From Bacteroidia bacterium (GTDB lineage: Bacteria; Bacteroidota; Bacteroidia; Bacteroidales; Prolixibacteraceae): a DNA stretch of 36,807 bases. Location of the stretch: contig JAPLDT010000110.1 of the NCBI GenBank assembly GCA_026391315.1, positions 1 to 36,807 on the forward strand. Direction: 5' to 3'. A program made the position numbers and the translations under genes. The notes beneath the pieces are model-generated. The model worked only from the letters and a program-made list of their open reading frames with translations. It did no database searches and had not been told where the DNA came from. Shown here piece after piece: positions 8,889 to 16,786 of the stretch; the first letter of the stretch is position 1; the number at the start of each line of letters is the position of its first letter.

Positions 8889-8995
8889 ACATTTCAGCAT
8901 CTTTCGCAATTGTCAATTTTTAATTGAGTTGTTGCTTCCATGAGTGAAATAAATTTGGTTATTTTGGAATCTTTACAAATTTTGAAATCATATTC

Positions 8996-9697
8996 ATGAG
9001 AGACAAAATATCTGCACTCAACCAGAAACTTGCCGGTACAGATGCCATCGGGTTACTTTCCTATTTTTTAAACGAATACAAGGGGAAGATAGCCTTTTCA
9101 AGCAGTTTGGGACTTGAAGATCAGGTATTGACAGAGATGGTTTGTTCCATCGATAAAAATGTTAAAATCTTCACCCTCGACACTGGCAGGTTATTCCCGG
9201 AGACCTACGACCTGATTCACCGGACCAACCATAAATACGGGATACAAACACAGATTTACTTCCCTGACGCCGCACAGGTGGAAGAAATGGTGCATTCGAA
9301 AGGCATCAATCTCTTTTACAACTCCGTAGAAGATCGAAAAACCTGCTGCCGTATCCGGAAGATTGAACCCCTGAAAAGGGCCTTTGCCGGACTGGATGTC
9401 TGGATATGCGGATTGAGGAGGGACCAATCCGTTACGAGGGCTGAAATGCTTCCCATCGAATGGGATGAAAACAATGGCCTGATCAAATTGAACCCGCTGA
9501 TAGACTGGAGCGAAGAGCAGGTCAGGCACTACATCAAAGAGCGCAAAATCCCCTACAACCCACTTCACGACAAGAATTTCCCAAGCATCGGCTGTCAGCC
9601 TTGTACAAGGGCTATCCTACCGGGAGAGGATCTCAGGGCAGGCCGCTGGTGGTGGGAAAATCCTGATACGAAAGAGTGCGGATTGCATAAAAGGTAA
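8996..9697 (+). CDS. cysH: Assimilatory adenylyl-sulfate (APS) reductase, CysH family
   Basis: The enzyme reduces activated sulfate to sulfite using thioredoxin, in cysteine biosynthesis. The 233-residue product carries the PAPS-reductase fold with SSSLGLEDQVL and TLDTGRLFPET. It has both cysteine pairs of the iron-sulfur type, Cys117-Cys118 (TCCRIRKIEPL) and Cys200-x-x-Cys203, plus the redox-active Cys228 in ECGLH near the C-terminus. Known: the CC...CxxC set binds a [4Fe-4S] cluster and marks enzymes that prefer APS over PAPS. A possible -7 box TAAATTTG is at 8950-8957. It is a single gene here, without sulfate adenylyltransferase or sulfite reductase next to it. Confidence 0.93.
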   Translation: MRDKISALNQKLAGTDAIGLLSYFLNEYKGKIAFSSSLGLEDQVLTEMVCSIDKNVKIFTLDTGRLFPETYDLIHRTNHKYGIQTQIYFPDAAQVEEMVHSKGINLFYNSVEDRKTCCRIRKIEPLKRAFAGLDVWICGLRRDQSVTRAEMLPIEWDENNGLIKLNPLIDWSEEQVRHYIKERKIPYNPLHDKNFPSIGCQPCTRAILPGEDLRAGRWWWENPDTKECGLHKR

Positions 9698-9817
9698 CCG
9701 AACGAAACTGATCAGAAAAAAACCTGACTCCTAAACCTAAAAAAATATTCGTCTATTTTTCAGACTATTACACATTAAAGAGATATTTATTTGTGTAAAA
9801 AACAACTACACCCAAGG

Positions 9818-9843
9818 TGTGGCTAAACACGTGTTAGGCCACA
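9818..9843. repeat. 26-bp imperfect palindrome before the HEPN gene
   Basis: TGTGGCTAAACAC is followed immediately by GTGTTAGGCCACA; 11 of 13 positions pair. Its right half and the next bases, read in reverse complement, are ATCAATGTGGCCTAACA (9832-9848). This word recurs at 10591-10607 with one mismatch and at 27111-27127 with one mismatch. GTTAGGC within it matches the integron core consensus GTTRRRY. Confidence 0.65.
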
Positions 9844-9901
9844 TTGATTCGCTCCGATAAGCAGTTACTAAAATTTGTATATTTGACTAAATTTTAGGGT
9901 A

Positions 9902-10309
9902 ATGAGTAAAGATAACTCAAATATTGATGTTGATAAAATAGTTAAGCACTGGATTGAAACTTCCGAGGAAGATTTTCAAACAATGATAAGCCTATATCAT
10001 TCAAAATCATACGGATGGGCTCTATTTTTAGGTCACATCTCAATAGAAAAATTGCTTAAAGCCGTTTATGTAAACAAATATAAAAAGCATTCACCGTTCC
10101 TTCATAACTTATACAGATTAGCAGAACTTAGTGAAATTGAGTTAACCGACGAACAATCCGACTGGCTTGATAAAATAACTTCGTTTAACCTCAATGCCCG
10201 TTATGATGATTATAAAAGGGAATTTTATTTATTATGCACCGAAGAGTTTGCTGGAGAATGGATTGAAAAAATCAAAATTTTAAGGTTATGGATAAAACAG
10301 ATGCTATAA
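9902..10309 (+). CDS. HEPN domain protein (toxin-like partner of MNT nucleotidyltransferase)
   Basis: The 135-residue, all-helical protein matches the HEPN family: DWIETSEEDF-type first helix (here KHWIETSEEDFQTMISLY), the central SKSYGWALFLGHISIEKLLKAVYV with EKLLKA, and NLNARYDDYKREFY near the end. Known: HEPN proteins paired with MNT nucleotidyltransferases act as toxin (often RNase) and antitoxin. The classic R-x4-6-H RNase motif is not evident here; the ARYDDY segment is the variant seen in another HEPN subgroup, so RNase activity is uncertain. The gene overlaps the next one by 22 bp. The pair is flanked by inverted copies of a 17-bp word and looks like a mobile cassette. Confidence 0.85.
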   Translation: MSKDNSNIDVDKIVKHWIETSEEDFQTMISLYHSKSYGWALFLGHISIEKLLKAVYVNKYKKHSPFLHNLYRLAELSEIELTDEQSDWLDKITSFNLNARYDDYKREFYLLCTEEFAGEWIEKIKILRLWIKQML

Positions 10310-10605
10310 ATATCGCACAAAAATATGCGGGTGCAGTAAAAGCAAATTATAACTATATCAAGATAATTCTGTTTGGTTCCTATGCAAAGGGAAACTTCAA
10401 TGATGATAGCGATATTGATATTGCTGTGATTTTTAAAGACTATAGCAATTTGATCGATATGCAATTGGAATTAATGAGGCTGAGACGTAAAATTGACAGT
10501 CGAATTGAACCACATCCGTTTAGAGAAAGTGAATTTGAATCATCTAATCCTCTAGTGAGTGAGATCATTAAATATGGACAAGAGATCAATATCAACGTGG
10601 CCTAA
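10288..10605 (+). CDS. MNT-type nucleotidyltransferase (antitoxin-like partner of HEPN protein)
   Basis: This 105-residue minimal nucleotidyltransferase has GSYAKG at 30-35 and SDIDIAV at 41-47 (metal-binding Asp42 and Asp44). A third acidic residue, probably Glu74 (RIEPHPF), completes the set. Known: MntA-type enzymes neutralise HEPN toxins by adding AMP to them. It starts inside the end of the HEPN gene. Its TAA stop lies within GCCTAAC (10600-10606), which fits the integron core consensus RYYYAAC, and stop codons overlapping that core are common in integron cassettes. No GTTRRRY partner follows, so an attC site is not shown. Confidence 0.9.
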   Translation: MDKTDAINIAQKYAGAVKANYNYIKIILFGSYAKGNFNDDSDIDIAVIFKDYSNLIDMQLELMRLRRKIDSRIEPHPFRESEFESSNPLVSEIIKYGQEININVA

Positions 10606-10607
10606 CA

Positions 10608-10670
10608 TTGTGTCCGCAGTGCGCACACTTTTACCAAAGATGAAATTGTATACGCAGTGCGTACACAATT
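10608..10670. repeat. Two similar palindromes 38 bp apart after the HEPN/MNT pair
   Basis: The first palindrome is TTGTGTCCGCA, G, TGCGCACACTT (10608-10630). The second is AATTGTATACGCA, G, TGCGTACACAATT (10644-10670), with 12 of 13 positions paired. Both share the core CGCAGTGCG and their centres are exactly 38 bp apart. They could be twin operators, a cassette recombination structure or terminator hairpins. There is no T tract, so a terminator is the least likely. Confidence 0.6.
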
Positions 10671-10698
10671 GACATGGACACATCGGTAATTGCATCAG

Positions 10699-11907
10699 AT
10701 GGTAAAAACTACAAAACCAACCATGACAGCCATTGATCGTCGTTCGTTTATTAAAACCGCAGGACTGGGAACTTCGCTGATAGGACTTTCCGGTAGTGTA
10801 TCCGCCCTGGGATTGTCACTTGTTGAGACCAAAAAGAACAACCTTCCCCGCTGGCGAGGCTTCAACCTGCTCGATTTCTTCACTTCAAAACCACTGCATT
10901 TCCCGCGGCAAAACAGTCAGGCAATAACAACTGAAGATGATTTAAAGTGGATGTCGGACTGGGGTTTTAATTTTGTACGAATCCCCGTTCAATACCCTTG
11001 TTATCTTAATTTTGATCAGGGTAGTGACAAAGACAAACGGATTAAACCTGAAGAGGTTTTCGATTACAATGAAAATGCGCTGCAGGAGATCGAAAAATTG
11101 GTCTACCTGGCCATTAAGTATGGTTTACATGTCAGCCTGAACCTGCACCGGGCGCCAGGGTTTTGCATCAATGCCGGCTTCGACGAACCCTATAACCTTT
11201 GGAAAGACGATGAAGCTCAGCGGGCGCTTTACGTCCATTGGGGGATGTGGGCCAAACGGTTTAAAGAAATATCCGGCAAAAAGCTCAGTTTCGACCTGAT
11301 CAATGAGCCCTGCTACCGGGAAGACATGAACGATCAGTTTGGCAAAAGAACCAAGATAGCCGGTGAAACATATAGAAAAATCGCCCAGGGATGCCTCGAT
11401 GCGATTCTCAAACAGAACCCGGAACGCCTGGTTTTAGCCGATGGGAACAATGGCGGTAGCGAAGTCACTCCGGAACTAAACGATTTGGCCATCGCACAAA
11501 GCTGCAGGGGATATTACCCTGGTGAGATTTCGCATTACCGGGCGCCATGGGTTTGGAAGAATCCGGATGATGCCCCGAAACCGGTTTGGCCTGGAACCAT
11601 CGGAAACAAAAAATTTAGCAAAAAGAACCTGGAGGATTTTTACCGGCCATGGGTCGAACTCGTTCAACAAGGCATTGGCGTGCACTGCGGAGAGTGCGGA
11701 TGCTACAGGGAGACACCGCATGATGTCTTTCTGGCCTGGATGACCGATGTACTTGATATCCTTACTGAAAACAACATAGGATGGGCTTTCTGGAATTTCA
11801 GGGGGGATTTTGGCGTGATGAATTCGGGCAGGAAAGATGTTGCCTACGAAGATTGGCATGGACAAAAACTGGATAGAAAGATGCTCGAAATGCTGCAGAA
11901 ACACTAA
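10699..11907 (+). CDS. Secreted glycoside hydrolase family 5 enzyme (cellulase-like), Tat signal
   Basis: This is a GH5 retaining beta-glycanase. With the ATG at 10699 it has 402 residues; an ATG at 10723 would place the twin-arginine leader (DRRSFIKTAGLG) at the very start and is equally plausible. The mature enzyme opens with LPRWRGFNLLDFF. The acid/base Glu203 is in FDLINEPCY and the nucleophile Glu332 in VHCGECGCY (numbered from 10699). WGFNFVRIPVQYP and HVSLNLHRAPG are family strands. Tat export suggests folding in the cytoplasm, which is unusual for glycanases in this phylum. The substrate is not determined by these motifs. No carbohydrate-binding module is attached. Confidence 0.88.
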   Translation: MVKTTKPTMTAIDRRSFIKTAGLGTSLIGLSGSVSALGLSLVETKKNNLPRWRGFNLLDFFTSKPLHFPRQNSQAITTEDDLKWMSDWGFNFVRIPVQYPCYLNFDQGSDKDKRIKPEEVFDYNENALQEIEKLVYLAIKYGLHVSLNLHRAPGFCINAGFDEPYNLWKDDEAQRALYVHWGMWAKRFKEISGKKLSFDLINEPCYREDMNDQFGKRTKIAGETYRKIAQGCLDAILKQNPERLVLADGNNGGSEVTPELNDLAIAQSCRGYYPGEISHYRAPWVWKNPDDAPKPVWPGTIGNKKFSKKNLEDFYRPWVELVQQGIGVHCGECGCYRETPHDVFLAWMTDVLDILTENNIGWAFWNFRGDFGVMNSGRKDVAYEDWHGQKLDRKMLEMLQKH

Positions 11908-11967
11908 GAATAGCTATTCCCACTTAATTCAACTACCTTTGCACCAATTAATTTAGTTGCAAAGAAT

Positions 11968-13236
11968 ATGTTATTTCGTTCATTGAACATCATAGAACCC
12001 ATTTTAAAAGCTGTCGAAGAGGAGGGTTACACGACACCGACCCCCATTCAGGCAGAGGCCATTCCAATCGTTTTACAAGGTACAGACCTGCTCGGATGCG
12101 CACAGACCGGAACCGGAAAGACCGCCGCATTTGCCATTCCAATATTACAATTGCTAAGCTCAACCAAGACATTCGGTAACAAAAAAAAGATCAGAAGTCT
12201 GGTGGTAACGCCTACCAGGGAGTTGGCCATCCAGATTGAAGAGAGTTTCAAAGCGTACGGCCGGCATACCGGATTGACCTGCACGGTTCTTTTCGGGGGT
12301 GTCAACCAAAATCCGCAAACTGCAGCCTTGCGCAAGGGCGTAGACATCGTTGTTGCAACGCCGGGCCGGCTGTTGGACTTGATGAACCAGGGTTTTCTCA
12401 CCTTACGGGATGTTGAAATTTTCGTTTTGGATGAAGCCGACCGGATGCTGGATATGGGCTTTATCCATGATGTAAAAAAATTGCTCACCGCTCTTCCAAA
12501 AACCAGGCAATCGCTGTTCTTTTCCGCGACCATGCCACCTGAAATCGTCAAACTTGCCAATACGATATTGCATCATCCCGTAAAAATCTCTGTTACACCA
12601 GACTCTTCGACAGTTGATATCATCCAGCAGTCAGTCTTTTTTGTTGACAAAGGGAATAAAAGCGCCTTGTTGCTGGAAATATTAAAAGATCAGCAGATAA
12701 AGACAGCCTTGGTATTTACGAGAACGAAACATGGTGCCAACCTTGTGGTGAAGACACTTCTGAAGCACAACATTTCAGCGGAAGCCATCCATGGCAATAA
12801 AGCTCAGAGTGCCCGACAACGTGCCCTATCAAATTTCAAGGAGCAAACCACCAGGATCCTGGTCGCGACAGATATCGCGGCAAGGGGCATTGATGTCGAT
12901 GACCTTGAATATGTGGTCAATTACGAAATTCCAAATATTCCCGAAACCTACGTTCATCGTATCGGAAGAACAGGACGTGCCGGAGCTGAAGGTACAGCCT
13001 ATTCTTTTTGTGATGCAACGGAGAAGGAGTATCTGAGGGATATTGAGAAGTTAATCAACAAGAAAGTTCCGATAGCGGAGAATCCTCTTTTCCCATTGAC
13101 GGATCACAATGCTGTCAAACCGGCACAACAACAAGGCAGAGGAAATTCGGGTCACTCCAGGCCAAAACAGGTGGAACCCAAAAGAGCGGTTGTAGCCACT
13201 AAAAATCCCAGGATACTAATAAGGAAAAAAGGATAA
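11968..13236 (+). CDS. rhlE: DEAD-box ATP-dependent RNA helicase, RhlE type
   Basis: This 422-residue helicase remodels RNA, probably in ribosome assembly, RNA decay or cold adaptation. The Q motif is at about 22-28 (PTPIQ), Walker A AQTGTGKT is at 45-52, PTRELA is at 82-87, DEAD is at 155-158, SAT is at 186-188 and HRIGRTGR is at 330-337. After the core comes a short basic, low-complexity tail (about 375-422), typical of RhlE. A perfect -7 box TACCTTTG lies at 11934-11941, 26 bp before the ATG; the -33 element is weak. The stop codon lies inside the left arm of a 33-bp inverted repeat. Confidence 0.93.
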   Translation: MLFRSLNIIEPILKAVEEEGYTTPTPIQAEAIPIVLQGTDLLGCAQTGTGKTAAFAIPILQLLSSTKTFGNKKKIRSLVVTPTRELAIQIEESFKAYGRHTGLTCTVLFGGVNQNPQTAALRKGVDIVVATPGRLLDLMNQGFLTLRDVEIFVLDEADRMLDMGFIHDVKKLLTALPKTRQSLFFSATMPPEIVKLANTILHHPVKISVTPDSSTVDIIQQSVFFVDKGNKSALLLEILKDQQIKTALVFTRTKHGANLVVKTLLKHNISAEAIHGNKAQSARQRALSNFKEQTTRILVATDIAARGIDVDDLEYVVNYEIPNIPETYVHRIGRTGRAGAEGTAYSFCDATEKEYLRDIEKLINKKVPIAENPLFPLTDHNAVKPAQQQGRGNSGHSRPKQVEPKRAVVATKNPRILIRKKG

Positions 13237-13391
13237 AGTAAAAAGGATAAAGGATAAAGTGGATTTGAACTGAATATGGCTTTATCTCATTGATTATAAA
13301 GCAATAGAGATAATTTACAAATCATTCAATCTCAATAAATGCTGATTGCAGCGTCTTTACTTTATCCTTTATCCTTTTTACTTTATCCTTT
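13228..13391. repeat. 33-bp perfect inverted repeat of GGATAAA words between rhlE and fabI
   Basis: The left arm (13228-13260) and right arm (13359-13391) are exact reverse complements, 98 bp apart. Each arm is built from the words AAAGGATA and AAAGT. The left arm covers the last codon and stop of the helicase gene. The fold could end transcription of the two convergent genes, but the arms are far longer than a terminator needs. Confidence 0.9.
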
Positions 13392-13422
13392 ATCCTTTAT
13401 CCTTTATCCTTTATCCTTTATC
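13381..13422. repeat. Tandem heptamer CTTTATC, six copies
   Basis: Six perfect tandem copies of CTTTATC fill 13381-13422. They end 4 bp before the fabI stop codon (13427-13429). The array continues the right arm of the inverted repeat, so the arm seems to have grown by tandem duplication of the same word. Confidence 0.93.
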
Positions 13423-13426
13423 CTTC

Positions 13427-14281
13427 TTAATCGTATTTGTGATCCGGATCCACCTCCTCATCACAATTCCCCCTGTTGTACTGCTCCATAGCGCGAAGGC
13501 TCATGCCCATGGAAGAGAAACCTCCATCGTGGAAGAGATTTTGCATGGTGACCTTCCTGGTAAGGTCTGAGAACATCACAATGCAGTAATCGGCACATTC
13601 GTCGGCAGTTGCGTTACCCAGCGGCGACATCCTTTCGGAAAAGTCGAGCAAACTGTCGAACATCTTGATCCCGTTACCGGCTGTGGTTGGAGTCGGAGAT
13701 TGGGAAATTGTATTGATCCGGACATTCCGCTCACGGCCATAGATGTAGCCAAAACTACGGGCAATTGATTCGAGCAATGATTTGGCATCAGCCATGTCGT
13801 TGTAACCGTAAAAAGTACGCTGAGCAGCAACATAAGAGAGGGCCAGCACAGACGACCACTGGTTCAAAGCATCCAGCTTACGGGCTGTCTGAAGAACCTT
13901 GTGGAAAGATAGCGCCGAAACATCCAGTGTTTTGGCAAGGAAATCATAATCCAGGTCACTGTAGTGTCTTCCTTTGCGCACATTGGGCGACATGCCGATG
14001 GAATGTAGAATAAAGTCCAGTTTTCCACCCAGCACTTCCATGGATCTGATAATCAAATGTTCCAAATCCTCCAGATTAACAGCATCTGCTGGAATCACTT
14101 CTGTATTGCATTTCTCGGCCAGAAGTTGGGTATCGCCCATTCGGAGTGCAATCGGCACATTGGTTAATGTAAAAATTGCACCTTCCTCATAGGCCCGTTC
14201 GGCCACCTTCCAGGCAATTGAATGCTCGTTCAGCGCGCCGAAAATAATTCCTCTTTTCCCTTTTAACAAATTGTAAGACAT
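13427..14281 (-). CDS. fabI: Enoyl-[acyl-carrier-protein] reductase (NADH), FabI
   Basis: FabI makes the last reduction in each round of fatty acid elongation. The 284-residue product has the FabI-type nucleotide-binding start KGKRGIIFGALNEHSIAW, ILHSIGMSP, and the catalytic pair Tyr160-x6-Lys167 in YGYNDMADAK. The INTISQSPTPTTAG segment is where the substrate-binding loop lies. It is slightly longer than enteric FabI because of an acidic C-terminal tail. It is convergent with the helicase gene, and its upstream region is the 482-bp repeat-filled gap at 14282-14763. Confidence 0.95.
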   Translation of the reverse strand: MSYNLLKGKRGIIFGALNEHSIAWKVAERAYEEGAIFTLTNVPIALRMGDTQLLAEKCNTEVIPADAVNLEDLEHLIIRSMEVLGGKLDFILHSIGMSPNVRKGRHYSDLDYDFLAKTLDVSALSFHKVLQTARKLDALNQWSSVLALSYVAAQRTFYGYNDMADAKSLLESIARSFGYIYGRERNVRINTISQSPTPTTAGNGIKMFDSLLDFSERMSPLGNATADECADYCIVMFSDLTRKVTMQNLFHDGGFSSMGMSLRAMEQYNRGNCDEEVDPDHKYD

Positions 14282-14348
14282 GATTTTAGATGTAAGTTAT
14301 TTCTAATGAATTAATGTGTGTATTTAAAGTTGATGGCTTCCGGGGAGA

Positions 14349-14758
14349 AGTGACTAAAGTGACTAGAGTGAACTAGAGTGACTAAAGTAATTGGGGTTGG
14401 GGATGATCTGATGTTTGATTTTTTTTGTTGTATCACGAATTTCAGTAATTAACCATCAGCTAGATGATACGTGCTTTGGGTATTTCGGTTTCAAATTTAA
14501 GATTGAGTCCACTCCGAAAAGCAAAAAAATAAAGAAGGCCACTAAGTCACAAAATCACTAAGGTGTCACAAAGATTTAAATATCAGCACTATGATTCTTT
14601 GTGAACCTTTGTGTTTTGGTGTCTTTCCCGACTGGTCGGGACAAGTCGTGGCAGGAAAAGACTTGTCGGAGTGGACTCAAGATTGACATTTAAAATAGAT
14701 CAAATCAAGCCATCCAAAACTTTAGTCACTCTAGTTCACTCTAGTCACTTTAGTCACT
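14349..14758. repeat. 410-bp nested inverted-repeat element with perfect 40-bp ends
   Basis: The outer arms 14349-14388 and 14719-14758 are perfect 40-bp reverse complements made of GTGACTAAA and GTGACTAGA-like words. Inside, the 15-bp word TTGAGTCCACTCCGA at about 14500 recurs inverted at about 14668-14682. Inside that lies a CACAAAG-type inverted repeat (14531-14627). This fills nearly the whole gap between recN and fabI (14282-14763). There is no open frame that I would call a gene and no transposase. Confidence 0.88.
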
Positions 14759-14763
14759 ATTTC

Positions 14764-16416
14764 TTACTTAAGCAACTCCACCGCATTCAACCTGGCAGCC
14801 TCAGTAATAACTTCGCCGCTGAGCATTTTGGCAATCTCCTTTACCCGATCTTCCTGAGACAACAATTTCAGACGGGTGATGGTTTCAAATGCATTATCTT
14901 CCTTATAAACAAGATAATGCATATCCCCCTTGGCAGCAATCTGCGGCAAATGGGTAATGTTAATAACCTGCATATCCTGTGAGATCTCTTTCAGAATATT
15001 ACCCATTTTATCGGCCGTCTCGCCAGAAACGCCCGAATCAATTTCATCAAAAAGGATGGTGGGCAATGCTTTTGATTTGGATATCAATGCTTTGATTGAT
15101 AGCATCAACCTTGAGAGTTCGCCTCCTGATGCCACTTTGGATATTTCGTTCAGTTCTCCGTTCTTATTGGCGGTAAAGAGAAAATTTACCTCATCCCTAC
15201 CCCACTGCGTAAGTAGCAAACCGGTTGAAATCTCAACGGAAAATTTCGAATTTGGCATCCCAAGTTGAAACAACTGCTCCTCAACCTTCTGCCCTATCTG
15301 TTCTGCTACAGCCTTTCTGTTCGTTGTCAATTGGTCGGCCAGTAGCAACAATTCATTTTCCTTTTTGGCAACGGAATTTTTAAGCGTCAAAAGTGATTCG
15401 TCATTCGAAAAGACACTGTTCACTTTTACTTCAAAATCATCCCTGAGTTCGATCAAATCTTCTTCTCCGGAAACATGGTGTTTCTGCTGCAGGGAATAGA
15501 GCTGATCAAGTCTTTCGTTCAAATAAACAATTCTGCCAGGATCAACCTCCATTTTTTCGGAAGAATAGGCTACGTCAGCAGACATATCGCTCATTTCCAA
15601 ATAAATACCATTCATTCTCTCAATTAACCCGGAAGCCTCAGGATAAAATTTAAGGATTCTGTTCAGGATTCCCATCGCCTCTTTTACCCTGACAAGGGCA
15701 TTGCCATCCTCCTCCCTCAGGAGATTCGCAACCAGGAGAAAGGCTGTCTTCAGTTCATCGGCATGGGTAAGCAGCATGAGTTCATGCTCAAGCTTCTCCT
15801 GTTCGCCTGATTGGAGATTAGCGTTGGAAAGCTGATCCAGTTGAAATTGGAAATAATCAAGCTCCTGCCGCATGAGTTGTGCCTTCCCTTCGGCTTCGGA
15901 CAACTCAGAAAGCAGTGATTTGTAAGCTTTGTATTTGTACTGATAATCTTTGAGCAGAACTAAATTCCCTGAATAATTGTCCACCACCATCAACTGAAAC
16001 AGACGATTGCCTAGTTCCAGACTCTGGTGCTGGGAATGGATGTCTATCAACCTGATGCCAATATCCTGCAAAGTCTTTAAATTCACCGGGGTATCATTGA
16101 CAAAGGCCCTCGATTTGCCATTGGCCGCTATCTCCCTTCTGAAGATCACCTGTTTGTCGTAGTCGAGGTCATTCTCGGCAAACAGAGACTCCAATCCATA
16201 TCCTTCTACATCAAATACGCCCTCCACAATACATTTATTCTCCTTATCCTTTAAGACGGTCGTGTCGGCACGCTGACCCAAAATCAAAGAGAGCGCGCCT
16301 ATCAGAATCGATTTACCAGCACCGGTTTCACCCGTAATGATGGTGAGGCCGGAGGTAAAATCTACATCCAACTCCCTGATCAATGCATAATTTCGTATCT
16401 GTAAACGTCTTAACAT
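14764..16416 (-). CDS. recN: DNA repair protein RecN
   Basis: RecN is an SMC-like ATPase that acts on DNA double-strand breaks. I place the start at the ATG at 16414-16416 (MLRRLQIRNYALI), giving 550 residues, the usual length. An in-frame extension to 16506 reads through a dispersed GC-rich repeat and is rejected. Walker A GETGAGKS is at 29-36. A long coiled coil spans about 150-360 with a central break. The signature SGGELSRLMLSIKAL and Walker B TILFDEIDSGVSGETA are in the C-terminal part. It is the last gene of the bamD-rpoZ-coaBC-porD-recN block, a neighbourhood known across Bacteroidota. Confidence 0.94.
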   Translation of the reverse strand: MLRRLQIRNYALIRELDVDFTSGLTIITGETGAGKSILIGALSLILGQRADTTVLKDKENKCIVEGVFDVEGYGLESLFAENDLDYDKQVIFRREIAANGKSRAFVNDTPVNLKTLQDIGIRLIDIHSQHQSLELGNRLFQLMVVDNYSGNLVLLKDYQYKYKAYKSLLSELSEAEGKAQLMRQELDYFQFQLDQLSNANLQSGEQEKLEHELMLLTHADELKTAFLLVANLLREEDGNALVRVKEAMGILNRILKFYPEASGLIERMNGIYLEMSDMSADVAYSSEKMEVDPGRIVYLNERLDQLYSLQQKHHVSGEEDLIELRDDFEVKVNSVFSNDESLLTLKNSVAKKENELLLLADQLTTNRKAVAEQIGQKVEEQLFQLGMPNSKFSVEISTGLLLTQWGRDEVNFLFTANKNGELNEISKVASGGELSRLMLSIKALISKSKALPTILFDEIDSGVSGETADKMGNILKEISQDMQVINITHLPQIAAKGDMHYLVYKEDNAFETITRLKLLSQEDRVKEIAKMLSGEVITEAARLNAVELLK

Positions 16417-16449
16417 GTAATCGAATAATATTTTAAAATTGCCGCGAAC

Positions 16450-16786
16450 GGCATCGTGTTTTGAATTGAATTTCAACTGAATACCCCGGGTTCCGCTGCG
16501 CTCCACCCGGGGCTACAATATTGGTCATCCCTATCGGGATTACGAAATATTATAAAGCGGCTCAGCCCATCTTCTCATCTTCACATCCTCAAATCAGCTA
16601 ATCAGCACATCGTCGCATCAGCACATCTGCTAATCAATACATCAGCTAATCAAAACCCTTCGGCTTCGCTCAGGGACCGGCGATCCATTTTACTGTATGC
16701 CCCTTCGGCTACGCTCAGGAGCTGGCTTCATTTCCACATTTCCACATTTTCCAATTTCCACATTGGCTAATCATCACATCAGCAAA
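16450..16786. repeat. Repeat-filled gap between porD and recN
   Basis: Several short dispersed elements are packed here. A GC-rich hairpin with CCCCGGGT and ACCCGGGG arms is at about 16483-16512. CAGCTAATCA and CAGCACATC-like words are reiterated at about 16575-16655. Two copies of CCCTTCGGCTTCGCTCAGGG-type hairpins lie at 16656-16675 and 16701-16720. A TTTCCACAT array sits at about 16730-16765. No gene is visible. Such words are familiar from many bacterial genomes as REP-like sequences. Confidence 0.7.

Noticed and set aside
9835-10690. A complete integron attC site around the HEPN/MNT pair
   Set aside because: GCCTAAC is present but no GTTRRRY follows within 150 bp, and no integrase is seen; only a cassette-like border can be claimed.
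13381-13422. CRISPR array at the heptamer repeats
   Set aside because: The units are 7 bp with no spacers; no cas gene is present in the window.
14500-14690. A 123-codon frame over the nested repeat (14611-14982)
   Set aside because: It runs antisense into recN and across repeat arms, with no protein-like features.
16417-16506. A 30-residue N-terminal extension of RecN
   Set aside because: The added sequence is encoded in a GC-rich dispersed repeat and unlike RecN; the family start MLRRLQIRNYALI lies at 16416.
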